Shown: piece by piece, positions 53,612 to 61,904 of the stretch
Layout of the letters: each line of letters opens with the position of its first letter
Position numbering within the stretch: the stretch's first letter is position 1
Source: JBGLNJ01 sp041300525
GTDB lineage: Bacteria; Chloroflexota; Anaerolineae; Fen-1058
DNA length: 64,000 bases
Assembly (NCBI GenBank): GCA_041300525.1
Contig: JBGLNJ010000001.1
Location: forward strand, 2,728,001 to 2,792,000
Direction: 5' to 3'
Position numbers and translations under genes: made by a program
The notes under the pieces: generated by a model
What the model was told of the DNA's origin: nothing
Databases searched by the model: none
Seen by the model: the letters and a program-made list of their open reading frames with translations, nothing else

Positions 53612-54021
53612 AATTCGAGCCGAGAATCGTCGCCTTTATGTGCAACTGGTGCACTTACGCCGGGGCCGATAACGCCGGCGTGGCCCGCATGGAATCGCCG
53701 GCCAACGTGTTGCCCGTTCGCGTGATGTGCTCGGGGCGCATCTCGCCGGAGATGGTGATGCGTGCTTTCCGGGGCGGCGCGGACGGCGTGCTGGTGATGG
53801 GTTGCCACCTGGGAGACTGCCACTATAGCAGCGGCAATCACCGTACCGTCAAGCGCATACCTTTGCTTCGCAACCTGATCGGGTACGTCGGCGTCAATCC
53901 GGAGCGGCTGCAACTCGAATGGGTCTCGGCTTCCGAAGCGCCCCGCTTTGTCGAGGTCACCAAAGCGTTTACCGACAAGATCCGCCAACTGGGGCCGCTC
54001 TCGCAGGAGGTGACGGAATGA
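53602..54021 (+). CDS. MvhD-like hydrogenase/Hdr iron-sulfur subunit
   Basis: A 139-residue protein with the MvhD signature: IVAFMCNWCTYAGADNAGVARM, VRVMCSGRISPEMVMRAF and VLVMGCHLGDCHYSSGNHRTV, whose cysteines bind a 2Fe-2S cluster. MvhD carries electrons between hydrogenase or formate dehydrogenase and HdrA. Its start overlaps the HdrA-like gene by ten bases (GGAGGGG upstream) and its stop overlaps the next start. Confidence 0.9.
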   Translation: MGVEFEPRIVAFMCNWCTYAGADNAGVARMESPANVLPVRVMCSGRISPEMVMRAFRGGADGVLVMGCHLGDCHYSSGNHRTVKRIPLLRNLIGYVGVNPERLQLEWVSASEAPRFVEVTKAFTDKIRQLGPLSQEVTE

Positions 54022-54869
54022 TGTCAGCGAGTACACTGGACGAGATTCGCAAGGTGATGGTGGAGCAGTTGAACAAGCTGGATGGCATCGTCGCGCTGCG
54101 CAAGTCGTCCGGGAGCGTTGCGCCGCACGTGTTCCAAAAGGGCGATGATTTGTCCGGGCTGGAAATCAACCCCAAGTACCCGGTGATGACGGTTGTATCC
54201 AAGCTGCACAAGGCCTTCCCCGATATCCACCTGGGCGTGGTGGCGCGCGGCTGTGACGAGCGCGCATACATTGAAATGGCCAAGCGCAATCAGATTGACC
54301 CCGACCGGCTGTATATCATTGGCTTTGCCTGCACCGCCGAGGACGCGCAAGCGTGCTATTGCGCCGAGCCTTATCCCACTCGCCTGATGGTGGGAACGCC
54401 GCCACCGCCCGGCCCGGTCAACCCGTTGATCGCCCAATACGACGCCATGTCGCTCGCCGAGCGACAAGTGTTCTGGAGGCGCCAGTTTGACAAGTGCATC
54501 AAGTGCTACGGATGCCGCAACATTTGCCCCGAGTGCTTTTGCGAGGCGTGCGCGATGGAAGACATGGCCTGGGTGGAGCCGGGGCTGCTGGCGCCGCCTT
54601 TCCCCTCGTTCCACCTGATTCGCGCTATGCACATGGCAAGCCGCTGCATCGCCTGCCGGGAATGTGAGCGCACCTGCCCGGCGCACATCCCCCTGACGGT
54701 GCTGTATGACTTGATGCGGCGCGAATTTGGGAGCCTGATGGGCTACGTCCCCGGCGCAAATCTCACGGCGCCGCCGCCGCTCTCTGTCACGCTGGAAGAA
54801 GTGTCACTACGCCAGGGCGACCCCCATCATCCCCACACCATTCCGCTGTCGCCCATAGGGCACGGGTAA
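54018..54869 (+). CDS. FdhB/HdrC-like iron-sulfur protein
   Basis: A 283-residue protein. The first 140 residues are like the FrhB/FdhB electron-transfer domain (PVMTVVSKLHKAFPDIHLGVVARGCDERAYIEMAK, YIIGFACTAEDAQACYC). The second half holds several cysteine clusters: CIKCYGCRNICPECFCEAC and CIACRECERTCPAHIP, the latter as in HdrC 4Fe-4S proteins. No flavin loop is evident. It probably links formate dehydrogenase to the MvhD/HdrA-like pair. ATG 54018 overlaps mvhD by four bases with AGGAGGT six bases upstream. Confidence 0.8.
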   Translation: MMSASTLDEIRKVMVEQLNKLDGIVALRKSSGSVAPHVFQKGDDLSGLEINPKYPVMTVVSKLHKAFPDIHLGVVARGCDERAYIEMAKRNQIDPDRLYIIGFACTAEDAQACYCAEPYPTRLMVGTPPPPGPVNPLIAQYDAMSLAERQVFWRRQFDKCIKCYGCRNICPECFCEACAMEDMAWVEPGLLAPPFPSFHLIRAMHMASRCIACRECERTCPAHIPLTVLYDLMRREFGSLMGYVPGANLTAPPPLSVTLEEVSLRQGDPHHPHTIPLSPIGHG

Positions 54870-54914
54870 TCCGACGCGAGATTCGCGTCCTCAAGAGTAG
54901 CAGGAGACTGGGTT

Positions 54915-56041
54915 ATGAATTATCAAAACACTTTGACGACCTGCATTTACTGCGGCGCTGGCTGCCAGATGTACATCGAGACGGTTGATGGCCGCATTAC
55001 GGGTGTTTGGCCCGCCAAGACCCATGCGATCAGCCAAGGCCGGCTGTGCATCAAGGGCTGGAACGTCACCGGCTTTGTGGACAGTCCCGACCGGCTCAAG
55101 ACGCCCCTCATCCGCAGAGATGGCAAGCTGGTCGAGGCGAGCTGGGACGAAGCCCTGACGCTCATCGCCGACAAGCTGAACGCGATCAAGAAGGAGAGCG
55201 GCCCCGATAGCATCGCTCTGCTCTCCTCCGCCAAGTGCACGAACGAAGAAAACTATTTGATGAACAAGCTCTCCCGCGCAGTGATCGGAACCAACAACAT
55301 TGATCACTGCGCCCGTCTCTGACACGCTCCCACGGTGGCCGGTCTGGCCGCAGCATTTGGGAGCGGAGCGATGACGAACTCGATCCCCGAGTTCGAGACG
55401 GACACCAACTGCTTCCTCATCATGGGGTCGAACACGTCCGAAGGCCACCCGCTCATCGCCAGCCGCATTATGAAGGCCAAAGAGCGCGGCGCCAAAATCA
55501 TCGTGATTGACCCGCGCGAGACCCAGATGGCTCGCCTGGCCGATCTGTACATCCCCTTCCGGCCCGGCACCGACGTCGCCGTCCTCAACGGGCTGATGAA
55601 CGTCATCATCAGCGAGGGGCTGGAGGACAAGGCGTTCATCGCCGAGCGCACCGAAGCTTACGACGAAATGAAAGCAGTGGTGGACAAGTACACGCCGGAG
55701 CGCGTGCAGGAAATCAGCGGCATCCCGGCCGACAAATTGCGCGAGGCAGCGCGCCTGTACGCCAAGAACAAGCCCTCAGCTTTCATCTACGCGATGGGCA
55801 TCACGCAGCACACGACAGGCGTAGACAACGTCAAGTCCGTCGCCAATTTGGCGATGTTGACGGGCAACCTGGGCATCGCCGGCGGCGGCGTCAATCCGCT
55901 GCGCGGGCAAAACAACGTCCAGGGCGCGTGCGATATGGGCGGCCTGCCCAACGTCTACACCGGCTACCAGCCCGTCGCGGCGAACAAGGACAAGTTCGAG
56001 CAGGCGTGGGGCGTCACCGGTCTCTCTGACAAGCCCCTGCG
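54915..56041 (+). pseudogene. fdhA: Selenocysteine formate dehydrogenase alpha subunit, 3' truncated
   Basis: The start (ATG 54915, AGGAG upstream) opens an N-terminal 4Fe-4S domain (CIYCGAGCQMYIE, LCIKGW), then molybdopterin-binding residues. At 55320-55322 TGA interrupts the frame exactly where formate dehydrogenase H has selenocysteine: HCARL-U-HAPTVAGLAAAFGSGAMTNS. A hairpin with the GGTCT loop follows directly (SECIS). The frame then continues as VEGHPLIASRI-type molybdopterin guanine dinucleotide segments, with NLGIAGGGVNPLRGQNNVQGACDMGGLPN, as in the family, and ends near 56041 after about 376 of 700 or more codons. The C-terminal cofactor domain is missing, so activity is unlikely as it stands. 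It is the last gene of the nuoF-hdrA-mvhD-FeS set and would oxidise formate or reduce CO2. Confidence 0.85.
55320..55364 (+). promoter_or_regulatory. Bacterial SECIS element
   Basis: After the UGA, GCTCCCA (55326-55332) pairs with TGGGAGC (55358-55364). Inside, GGCC-GGTCT-GGCC (55337-55349) presents the GGUCU loop that SelB recognises in the formate dehydrogenase mRNA of Escherichia coli. Spacing to the UGA is normal. Confidence 0.8.
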
Positions 56042-56088
56042 TGTATGATAGCATCCTTGCTACTGCCCGTCAATTCCCGATAAGAAAA

Positions 56089-56139
56089 AGACCTCCGAGG
56101 TTTCCGGCGAACCAAAGGTTCGCACAACCTCGGAGGTCT
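56089..56139. repeat. Hairpin of the AGACCTCCGAGGTCT family, terminator-like
   Basis: AGACCTCCGAGGTT (56089-56102) pairs with AACCTCGGAGGTCT (56126-56139), and GCGAACC (56107-56113) pairs with GGTTCGC (56117-56123) inside. A-rich and T-rich flanks allow termination of both convergent genes. It is related to 6-38 and lies next to the broken fdhA. Confidence 0.75.
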
Positions 56140-56145
56140 TTGGAG

Positions 56146-57477
56146 CTACAGGCATTTCTTCTCCGCCTCTGTCAGCGCATCCTCAAAGATTTCCAGCGCC
56201 GCGTCGGCCAGGTTTTGCGGCAGCATGAGCGGCGGCATAAAGCGCGTGGCGCTTTGACCACAGCCCAACGTCAACAGGCCGCGCTCAAAGCAACCATGCA
56301 CCAGCGCATCGCGCAACTTCTTGGCCGGCTCTTTGGTCTTTTTGTCCTTGACCAGCTCGATGCCGATCATCAACCCCTTGCCGCGCACGTCGCCCATCGA
56401 AGGATGGCGCGCTTGCATCTCGGCCAGCGCGTCTTGAATGTATTCGCCCATCTTGGCGGCGTTTTCCATCATGCCGTTCTCGATCAGGTCTATCGTCTTG
56501 AGCGCGGCCACGCAGGCGAGCGGGTTGCCGCCGTAGGTGTTGCCGTGCGCCCCGGCCGGCCATTTCTGGATCACGCTCTGCCGCGCAATCATCAATCCCA
56601 GCGGCATGCCGGAGGCGATGCCTTTGGCGCTGCACACAATGTCCGGCTCCACGTCCCAGTGCTGGATGGCCCACCACTTGCCGGTGCGGCCCACGCCCGA
56701 CTGCACTTCGTCGGCGATGAGGAGGATGCCATGCTCGTCGCACAACTTGCGCAGGCGCGGCAAGAAATGCGGCGGCGGGACGATATAGCCGCCCTCGCCC
56801 TGGATCGGCTCGACCATGACCGCGGCAACTTCTTCCGGCGGCAACGCGCTGGCGAACAGGACGTTTTCGATGTAATCCACAACCGCATCGCCCACGTCGC
56901 CGCCCGGAGGCGTGATGAGCACGGGCCGGTAAGGATCGGCAAAGGGGACGTGCCACACGCCCGGCATGGTCGGGAAGAATCGCTCTTGCTGCGTGAACTT
57001 GCTGGCCGTGAACGACAGGCTGCCCATCGAGCGGCCATGAAAGCCGCCCAGGAAGCCGATAAAGCGCGACCGTCCCGTGGCATAGCGCGCGAGCTTGATG
57101 GCGGCCTCGACGCTTTCGGTGCCCGAGTTGGCGTAAAAGATGCCCACGTCTTCTTTCATCGGCGCGATCTCGTTGATCTTTTCGCCCAAGCTGACCATCG
57201 GGTCGTGGTAATAGTCGGACGAGATGTGGATGAATTTTTCGGCTTGCTGCTGGATGGCTTTGACCACTTCGGGGTGCGCGTGGCCGGTGGAAAGCACGGC
57301 GATCCCGGCGGCGAAATCAATGTAGCGGTTGCCGTCCACATCCCAACATTCGGCGCCCTGGCCGTGATCCATGACGAACGCGTAATCGCGCGGGTAAGAA
57401 GGCGACGTGTGTTTCTTGTCGCGGGCGAGCATGGCCTGGGCCTTGGGGCCTGGCACGTTATATTTCTGGACAGACAT
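56146..57477 (-). CDS. Class III aminotransferase (4-aminobutyrate/acetylornithine type)
   Basis: A 443-residue PLP enzyme. It has the family motifs SGTESVEAAIKLAR, GFHGRSMGSLSFTASK, EPIQGEGGYIVPP, LIADEVQSGVGRTG (catalytic Asp) and SAKGIASGMPLG with the Schiff-base lysine. The length and the PxP-rich start (VQKYNVPGPKAQAM) fit 4-aminobutyrate or similar omega-amino acid aminotransferases; the exact substrate cannot be read. ATG 57477 is preferred, with AGGAG a few bases upstream. Convergent with fdhA. Confidence 0.85.
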   Translation of the reverse strand: MSVQKYNVPGPKAQAMLARDKKHTSPSYPRDYAFVMDHGQGAECWDVDGNRYIDFAAGIAVLSTGHAHPEVVKAIQQQAEKFIHISSDYYHDPMVSLGEKINEIAPMKEDVGIFYANSGTESVEAAIKLARYATGRSRFIGFLGGFHGRSMGSLSFTASKFTQQERFFPTMPGVWHVPFADPYRPVLITPPGGDVGDAVVDYIENVLFASALPPEEVAAVMVEPIQGEGGYIVPPPHFLPRLRKLCDEHGILLIADEVQSGVGRTGKWWAIQHWDVEPDIVCSAKGIASGMPLGLMIARQSVIQKWPAGAHGNTYGGNPLACVAALKTIDLIENGMMENAAKMGEYIQDALAEMQARHPSMGDVRGKGLMIGIELVKDKKTKEPAKKLRDALVHGCFERGLLTLGCGQSATRFMPPLMLPQNLADAALEIFEDALTEAEKKCL

Positions 57478-57689
57478 TTTGGGTCTCCTGTTCTGTTGCG
57501 CGCTTTGCGTGCGCAACGAAACACGCAACACGGACTAGATTTGCGGATGGTTGAATGGTTGTCGAAAAGTGGGAACGCCAAAACGTCTTTCAGCGATCGG
57601 CAGTAGATCGCTTGATAAAAGCGGCCCAGCGGATGGTTTGAGGAGTTGTTCGGAGGAAATTCGCGCAGAACATCTTGCACCTCTCGCGT

Positions 57690-59672
57690 CTATTTTACCA
57701 CAATTTGAGCCAGAAGGATGCGGTCAGCGCCGTCTATCAGCTCGAGACGCCCGCGCGAGTCGTACAGGCCGACCTCGATGACGTGCGTCCCTGGCGATGC
57801 GTCAGATGGGAGGTGCAACGTAAAGGTATTGCGGATGAGGACGCCGTCCGTCCAGAGCGACGTGGGATAGTTGTCCGCTCCGGCGATGTGATCGGAGCCG
57901 GTCACCGGGCTGCCGACAGGCGCGAGGAGATGCGTGAATACCTGATAGTTTCCGACGATAGGCCCTGACGCGCGCCAGTAAAGCGCCAGGTCGAGCGATC
58001 CGGAGCGCATGGCGCTCAAATCGTATCCGGCCAGCGTGATGGGTTCGGCAAAATGCCAGTCTGTTGCGTGTTGTGGCCCACGGCCAAACGGCGCGTGATC
58101 TTGCAGATCGAACAGCATCAGCGCCATGCCCTGAAAATCCTCGCCCACGCCCAGCCGCTGCGATTGGGTCATCAGTTCATTCATCACGACGTCAGTCGGG
58201 TCGGCCAGCTCGCGTTGCCACAAGATTAGCCAAAGCCGTGAGGATCCACGCGCGATGTCTTCCAACTGCTGCGCGGCGCGGTAGTCCAGCGGCGACTGGG
58301 CGGGCGGCATGATGCCCTCGGGCATTGGCGCGATTCGATTCGTTCCACGGTAATAATATTCGAACACGGGCGACTGGTGGCCGCTCAAGAGCACGATCAC
58401 GTCGCCGGGCTGCTCGTTGGCGGCGATGTAGGCCGCCACGCCGCGCACGTCTGGACGCTGGCGATTCGGATCAAAATACGTGGCGCGAAGCGAGAGCACG
58501 CCGGTGACTAGCCAGATGCCAGCACAGACTAGGGCAATCGCGCGCCGCGCGTGGGACAAGATGCCATCTTGTCCTACGCATCTCCACAACACCGTGAACC
58601 CCGCGCCTGTCAACAGATAGAACGCAGGCAATGCTTCGATCAAGTACCTCGGCGCGAACTTGGGTTTTTGCCACGCGATGACGGCCATCAATGCAACCGG
58701 CACGGCCACCAGCAGCATGGCGATCACGCGATTCAGCCGCGTCGTCCCCGGCTGTTCTGCAAACGCGCCCAAGACGGCCAGCACTCCCATCACGCCCACC
58801 GCCCACACGGCGACGGCCGTCGGCGCGACATCGCCCGACGCAAAAGCGTATAGCGTGTCGGTCACCACCGTCTGCCAGCCGACGCGACCGGGAAAATAGG
58901 TGACGTTGGTCGCGGATTGCCGTATCGCAGCGGGCAGCCAGGGAGCAAAGCCGATGAGAATGAAAAGTTGGGCAAGCCAGAAGGAGATTTGGGATTGGGG
59001 ATTGCCTCTTGCCTCTTGCCTCTTGCTTCTTGCTTCTTGCCGCCTGCAAGCCAGCACCGCAAGGAACGCAAGGTTGAGAGCCAGCAAAGTGAAGGTGGCA
59101 TAGTAATGTGTGTACAGCGCGGCGATGCTAAATATCAAATACCCAATACCACATTTCCAACAAGACGCTCCCTGTTTGCCGCTGCGCTCGGAATGACAGA
59201 GACGCACGAATGTCCATGCCATGATCAGCGTGAGCGCCAGCAGCAGCGAATAACCGCGCGTCTCTTGCGCGTACCACACCGCAAAGGCCGAAGCCGCCAT
59301 CAGCAGCGCTCCGATTGCGCCGATGACATCCGTCAACAGCTCGCGGCCCAGCCGCCAGGTCAACGCCACCGCCAACACACTCCACCAGGCCGAAAGAAAC
59401 CGCACGGCAAATTCGCTTCGTCCGGCGGCGGGCATCCACGCGCCGAGCATCAGCGCATGAAGCGGCGGGTGATCGGTGACGGCGCTCTCGCTCACGGCGA
59501 CAGGGAACGGCTGGCTGGCAAGCTGGACGCTCAACCCTTCGTCGTACCACAAGCTCTGCGCGTCCAAACGGTATACGCGCAGGCCGAACGCCAGCCAGCA
59601 AATCACCAGAATGGCTGCGAACCGACGAAGGACCGCTACGCGCGACGAAGGACGAAGGGCCGACGAATTCAT
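57690..59672 (-). CDS. Family 39 glycosyltransferase-like membrane protein
   Basis: A 660-residue protein with about ten spans. SLWYDEGLSVQLASQPF carries the acidic residue of the first loop in PMT/ArnT-like GT39 enzymes and YAQETRGYSLLLAL is typical of the same group. A 200-residue outside domain of beta type ends the protein. Role: transfer of a sugar from a polyprenyl donor on the outside face. Two short repeats interrupt the coding in frame: CRRQEARSKRQEARGN from a CTTGCYT heptad array (about 59003-59045) and a 27-base palindrome at 58551. ATG 59672 overlaps the upstream PAP2 gene by four bases (ATGA). Confidence 0.8.
   Translation of the reverse strand: MNSSALRPSSRVAVLRRFAAILVICWLAFGLRVYRLDAQSLWYDEGLSVQLASQPFPVAVSESAVTDHPPLHALMLGAWMPAAGRSEFAVRFLSAWWSVLAVALTWRLGRELLTDVIGAIGALLMAASAFAVWYAQETRGYSLLLALTLIMAWTFVRLCHSERSGKQGASCWKCGIGYLIFSIAALYTHYYATFTLLALNLAFLAVLACRRQEARSKRQEARGNPQSQISFWLAQLFILIGFAPWLPAAIRQSATNVTYFPGRVGWQTVVTDTLYAFASGDVAPTAVAVWAVGVMGVLAVLGAFAEQPGTTRLNRVIAMLLVAVPVALMAVIAWQKPKFAPRYLIEALPAFYLLTGAGFTVLWRCVGQDGILSHARRAIALVCAGIWLVTGVLSLRATYFDPNRQRPDVRGVAAYIAANEQPGDVIVLLSGHQSPVFEYYYRGTNRIAPMPEGIMPPAQSPLDYRAAQQLEDIARGSSRLWLILWQRELADPTDVVMNELMTQSQRLGVGEDFQGMALMLFDLQDHAPFGRGPQHATDWHFAEPITLAGYDLSAMRSGSLDLALYWRASGPIVGNYQVFTHLLAPVGSPVTGSDHIAGADNYPTSLWTDGVLIRNTFTLHLPSDASPGTHVIEVGLYDSRGRLELIDGADRILLAQIVVK
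58551..58577. repeat. 27-bp palindrome inside the GT39 gene
   Basis: GTGGGACAAGATG is inverted around one base (near perfect) and encodes about nine residues (VGQDGILSH) in frame. Family of 31774. Confidence 0.85.
59003..59045. repeat. Heptad tandem repeat in the GT39 gene
   Basis: CTTGCCT/CTTGCTT units in a row encode the very basic, low-complexity RQEARSKRQEARGN loop that is foreign to the membrane protein around it. Confidence 0.6.
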
Positions 59673-60666
59673 CCTAGCCTCATTCGTTGTGCCAGACCGA
59701 TGACAGCATCCAGTGGAGAATCCAACCACCGCGCGCGGTTCACGAGCCAGGCCGACGCGCCCCCCAGCCACGCGCCGGCCACCACATCAGCAGGGTAGTG
59801 GACGCCGCCCACGATGCGAGCGAACATCATCCCAAAGGACAAGCCCAGCATCACCATGCCCCAACGCTTCTGACGCAACCACACCGCTACAGCCAGCGCA
59901 AAGCTCACCGTCGCCGCGTTGCTCGGCATGGACGAATCCGAGGGGTGGTAAAACAGCAGCCGCACGCTATCGTCGAACGTGAACGGGCGCGGGCGAAAGT
60001 AGACCTCGTTAATCAGCTTGAGCGTGATGCTCGCCAAAGCCAATGCCAGCATCGCCCGCAGCATGGCGCGTTGAAAAGCCGCGCGCTCGCCGGCATCCCG
60101 ACCGGCGAACCACAGCGCCAACAGCGTCAGCACCAACGCTGTCGGCACGATATAGTCGTTCATCAAAAACTGTGCCGGCACATCCATCAGCGGCGTGCGG
60201 AGCGCCAGGCTGTTCAGCGCGCGAAACAGTGGGCGGTCAAACAAAACGATGGCAAGTGAACCCAGGACAAATATCAAATACCCAATGCCAAATTTCAAAC
60301 GCTTGAATCGCCAAGCCACAAAGGGCGTAAAGGTAGAACCTGATAAACTTGGCGTTCTTTGCGTCTTGGCGGTAAATATTTGCCGAGGGAAAGCAAGACG
60401 AGTCACAATGACCGCGAACAATGCCGCCCCGCCAAAGAGGAACGTCAACTCGCCGCCGGCCGGGCCGGGGGTGAGGAGCTCGGGGGCAAGCGCGTAAAAA
60501 CCGAGGAACGCGCCGACGAGGATGGCAAATGCGACAGCGTATCGCGCGCGCTGAGGACGCGTGCCCTCGCTGTGCGCGGCTGCCAGTTGCAGCGCGCTCA
60601 GGCAGGCGATGAACGCGAACGCCAGATAATTGCAGACGAGATACCAGGGGATGTAGGCTCGAATCA
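59669..60666 (-). CDS. PAP2 superfamily phosphatase, membrane
   Basis: A 332-residue membrane protein with a type 2 phosphatidic acid phosphatase domain at its C-terminus: KLINEVYFRPRP (KxxxxxxRP), SMPSNAATVSF (PSxH-like) and ARIVGGVHYPADVVAG (SRxxxxxHxxxD), the last histidine being the nucleophile. The first half holds several extra membrane spans. Likely role: removal of phosphate from undecaprenyl pyrophosphate or lipid phosphates, fitting the GT39 gene translationally coupled to it. GTG 60666 lies six bases after a TATAAT box and has no ribosome site, so this is a likely leaderless start. Confidence 0.8.
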
Positions 60667-60672
60667 CGCGAA

Positions 60673-60678
60673 CATTAT
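60673..60678 (-). promoter_or_regulatory. -10 box of the PAP2 gene, leaderless
   Basis: On the minus strand TATAAT is six bases before the GTG start, which would place the transcription start at the codon. A good -35 box was not found. Confidence 0.5.
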
Positions 60679-60846
60679 AACATAGCGCGGCCCCCTTCGG
60701 GGTCGCGCCGCAACCCAATTTTCCGTCCGCTTGCGTGTAACGCGAATGGACGCGAATCTTTATGGGATTAGTGAAGATTCGGCGATGCAAGCATCGCGTA
60801 ATTCGCGGAAGAAAAAATGCGTCAGGAAAGAGGGCAGAGGGAGAGG

Positions 60847-61887
60847 TCAGCCGTAGATTGCTTTGACGCTGCTATAGACCCATTTCATCTGGCTCTTGGG
60901 GTAATGCTGCGAAAGGCGCCGCATCAGCTCGACCGTCTGCTGGCGCGGATCGAGGCCCGACTGTTCGACTAACTGCTTCAGCCAGTCGCGCTTTTGCAGC
61001 TCGATCACGAAATCCACCCACGTCCGCTGTATCAACTCGGCCTGGCCTTCCACCACGGGCGACGGGAAATCCTTTTCCAGTTCCGCGCTCAGGTCGGCGA
61101 CGTTGCCATTGGCAAAATCATAATTGCGCTCGGCCAACTTGAGGAGCGCCTGGCGGATGATTTCTTTGCCGAGCGCCTGGTCGGCGGCGAAATGGATCTC
61201 TTCGATGGAGGGCGGCTTGCATTTATAGTACGTCGCGGTGTCGCGCGTGCTCACCATCAGCACCGCGCCTTCTTCGATAAAGATGCCCTCACCAGCGGCC
61301 TGGTTGCGCGCTTCCATCTGTTGCTGCAATGTGCGGTAAGCCGATTCGAGCGCCTGCGCGTCAGGCTTTTCCACGCGGATGGACTTTACCAGGTCAAAGC
61401 CATACCGCCCGGCCAAGTCTTGCAGCGTGCGAAAGCTGGCAAGATGTCCCGCCGAGCGGCGGATGGCGGTGTGGAACGAGAGCGCCAGCGGCGTGTCGTA
61501 GCGGACGAGGTGCGGGTTGCGGTAGCCCCACAACTCGAAAGCCAGCACCAGCTTTTGATCGCGCACCGCGCGCTCGACGCCGCTGCGGTCGGGAAGCGCT
61601 TCGTTCAGCATCGCGGGCCAATCGCCCCACCGGCTGGCCTTGAGCACCGGGTTGAGCCGCGTGCGTGGAATGATCTCGAGCGGGTTGCCCGCTTGCGCGT
61701 CGTCCGGCAGCGCATAAAAGATGATGCACGTCCCGTCAATCTTGCTCGTAAAGCGCACGTCCACGACGTTGATCGGCAGCGGCACGACGACCCTGACTGT
61801 CCCCTCGCGCGGGTCCTCGACGTAGGGATAGTGAATCTTGGGCATCGAGGGAATGATCTCAAAGCGCTCCTTGCCCTTTGCGAGCAC
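60847..61887 (-). CDS. ATP-dependent RNA ligase-like nucleotidyltransferase
   Basis: A 346-residue covalent nucleotidyltransferase. The adenylylation motif is SKIDGTCIIF (K49, KxDGT), motif III is AFELWGYRNP, motif IV is GEGIFIEEGAVL (EGxV-like) and motif V is YYKCKPPS (KxK). This set identifies the RNA ligase/capping-enzyme superfamily, closest to RNA ligases of the Rnl family. It should activate a 5'-phosphate with AMP and seal RNA nicks or breaks. The first 14 residues from GTG 61887 run into the neighbouring gene's start; ATG 61845 may be the true start. It diverges from a DNA methyltransferase gene. Confidence 0.75.
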   Translation of the reverse strand: MLAKGKERFEIIPSMPKIHYPYVEDPREGTVRVVVPLPINVVDVRFTSKIDGTCIIFYALPDDAQAGNPLEIIPRTRLNPVLKASRWGDWPAMLNEALPDRSGVERAVRDQKLVLAFELWGYRNPHLVRYDTPLALSFHTAIRRSAGHLASFRTLQDLAGRYGFDLVKSIRVEKPDAQALESAYRTLQQQMEARNQAAGEGIFIEEGAVLMVSTRDTATYYKCKPPSIEEIHFAADQALGKEIIRQALLKLAERNYDFANGNVADLSAELEKDFPSPVVEGQAELIQRTWVDFVIELQKRDWLKQLVEQSGLDPRQQTVELMRRLSQHYPKSQMKWVYSSVKAIYG

Positions 61888-61904
61888 TCACGCCACTTTG
61901 TTTC

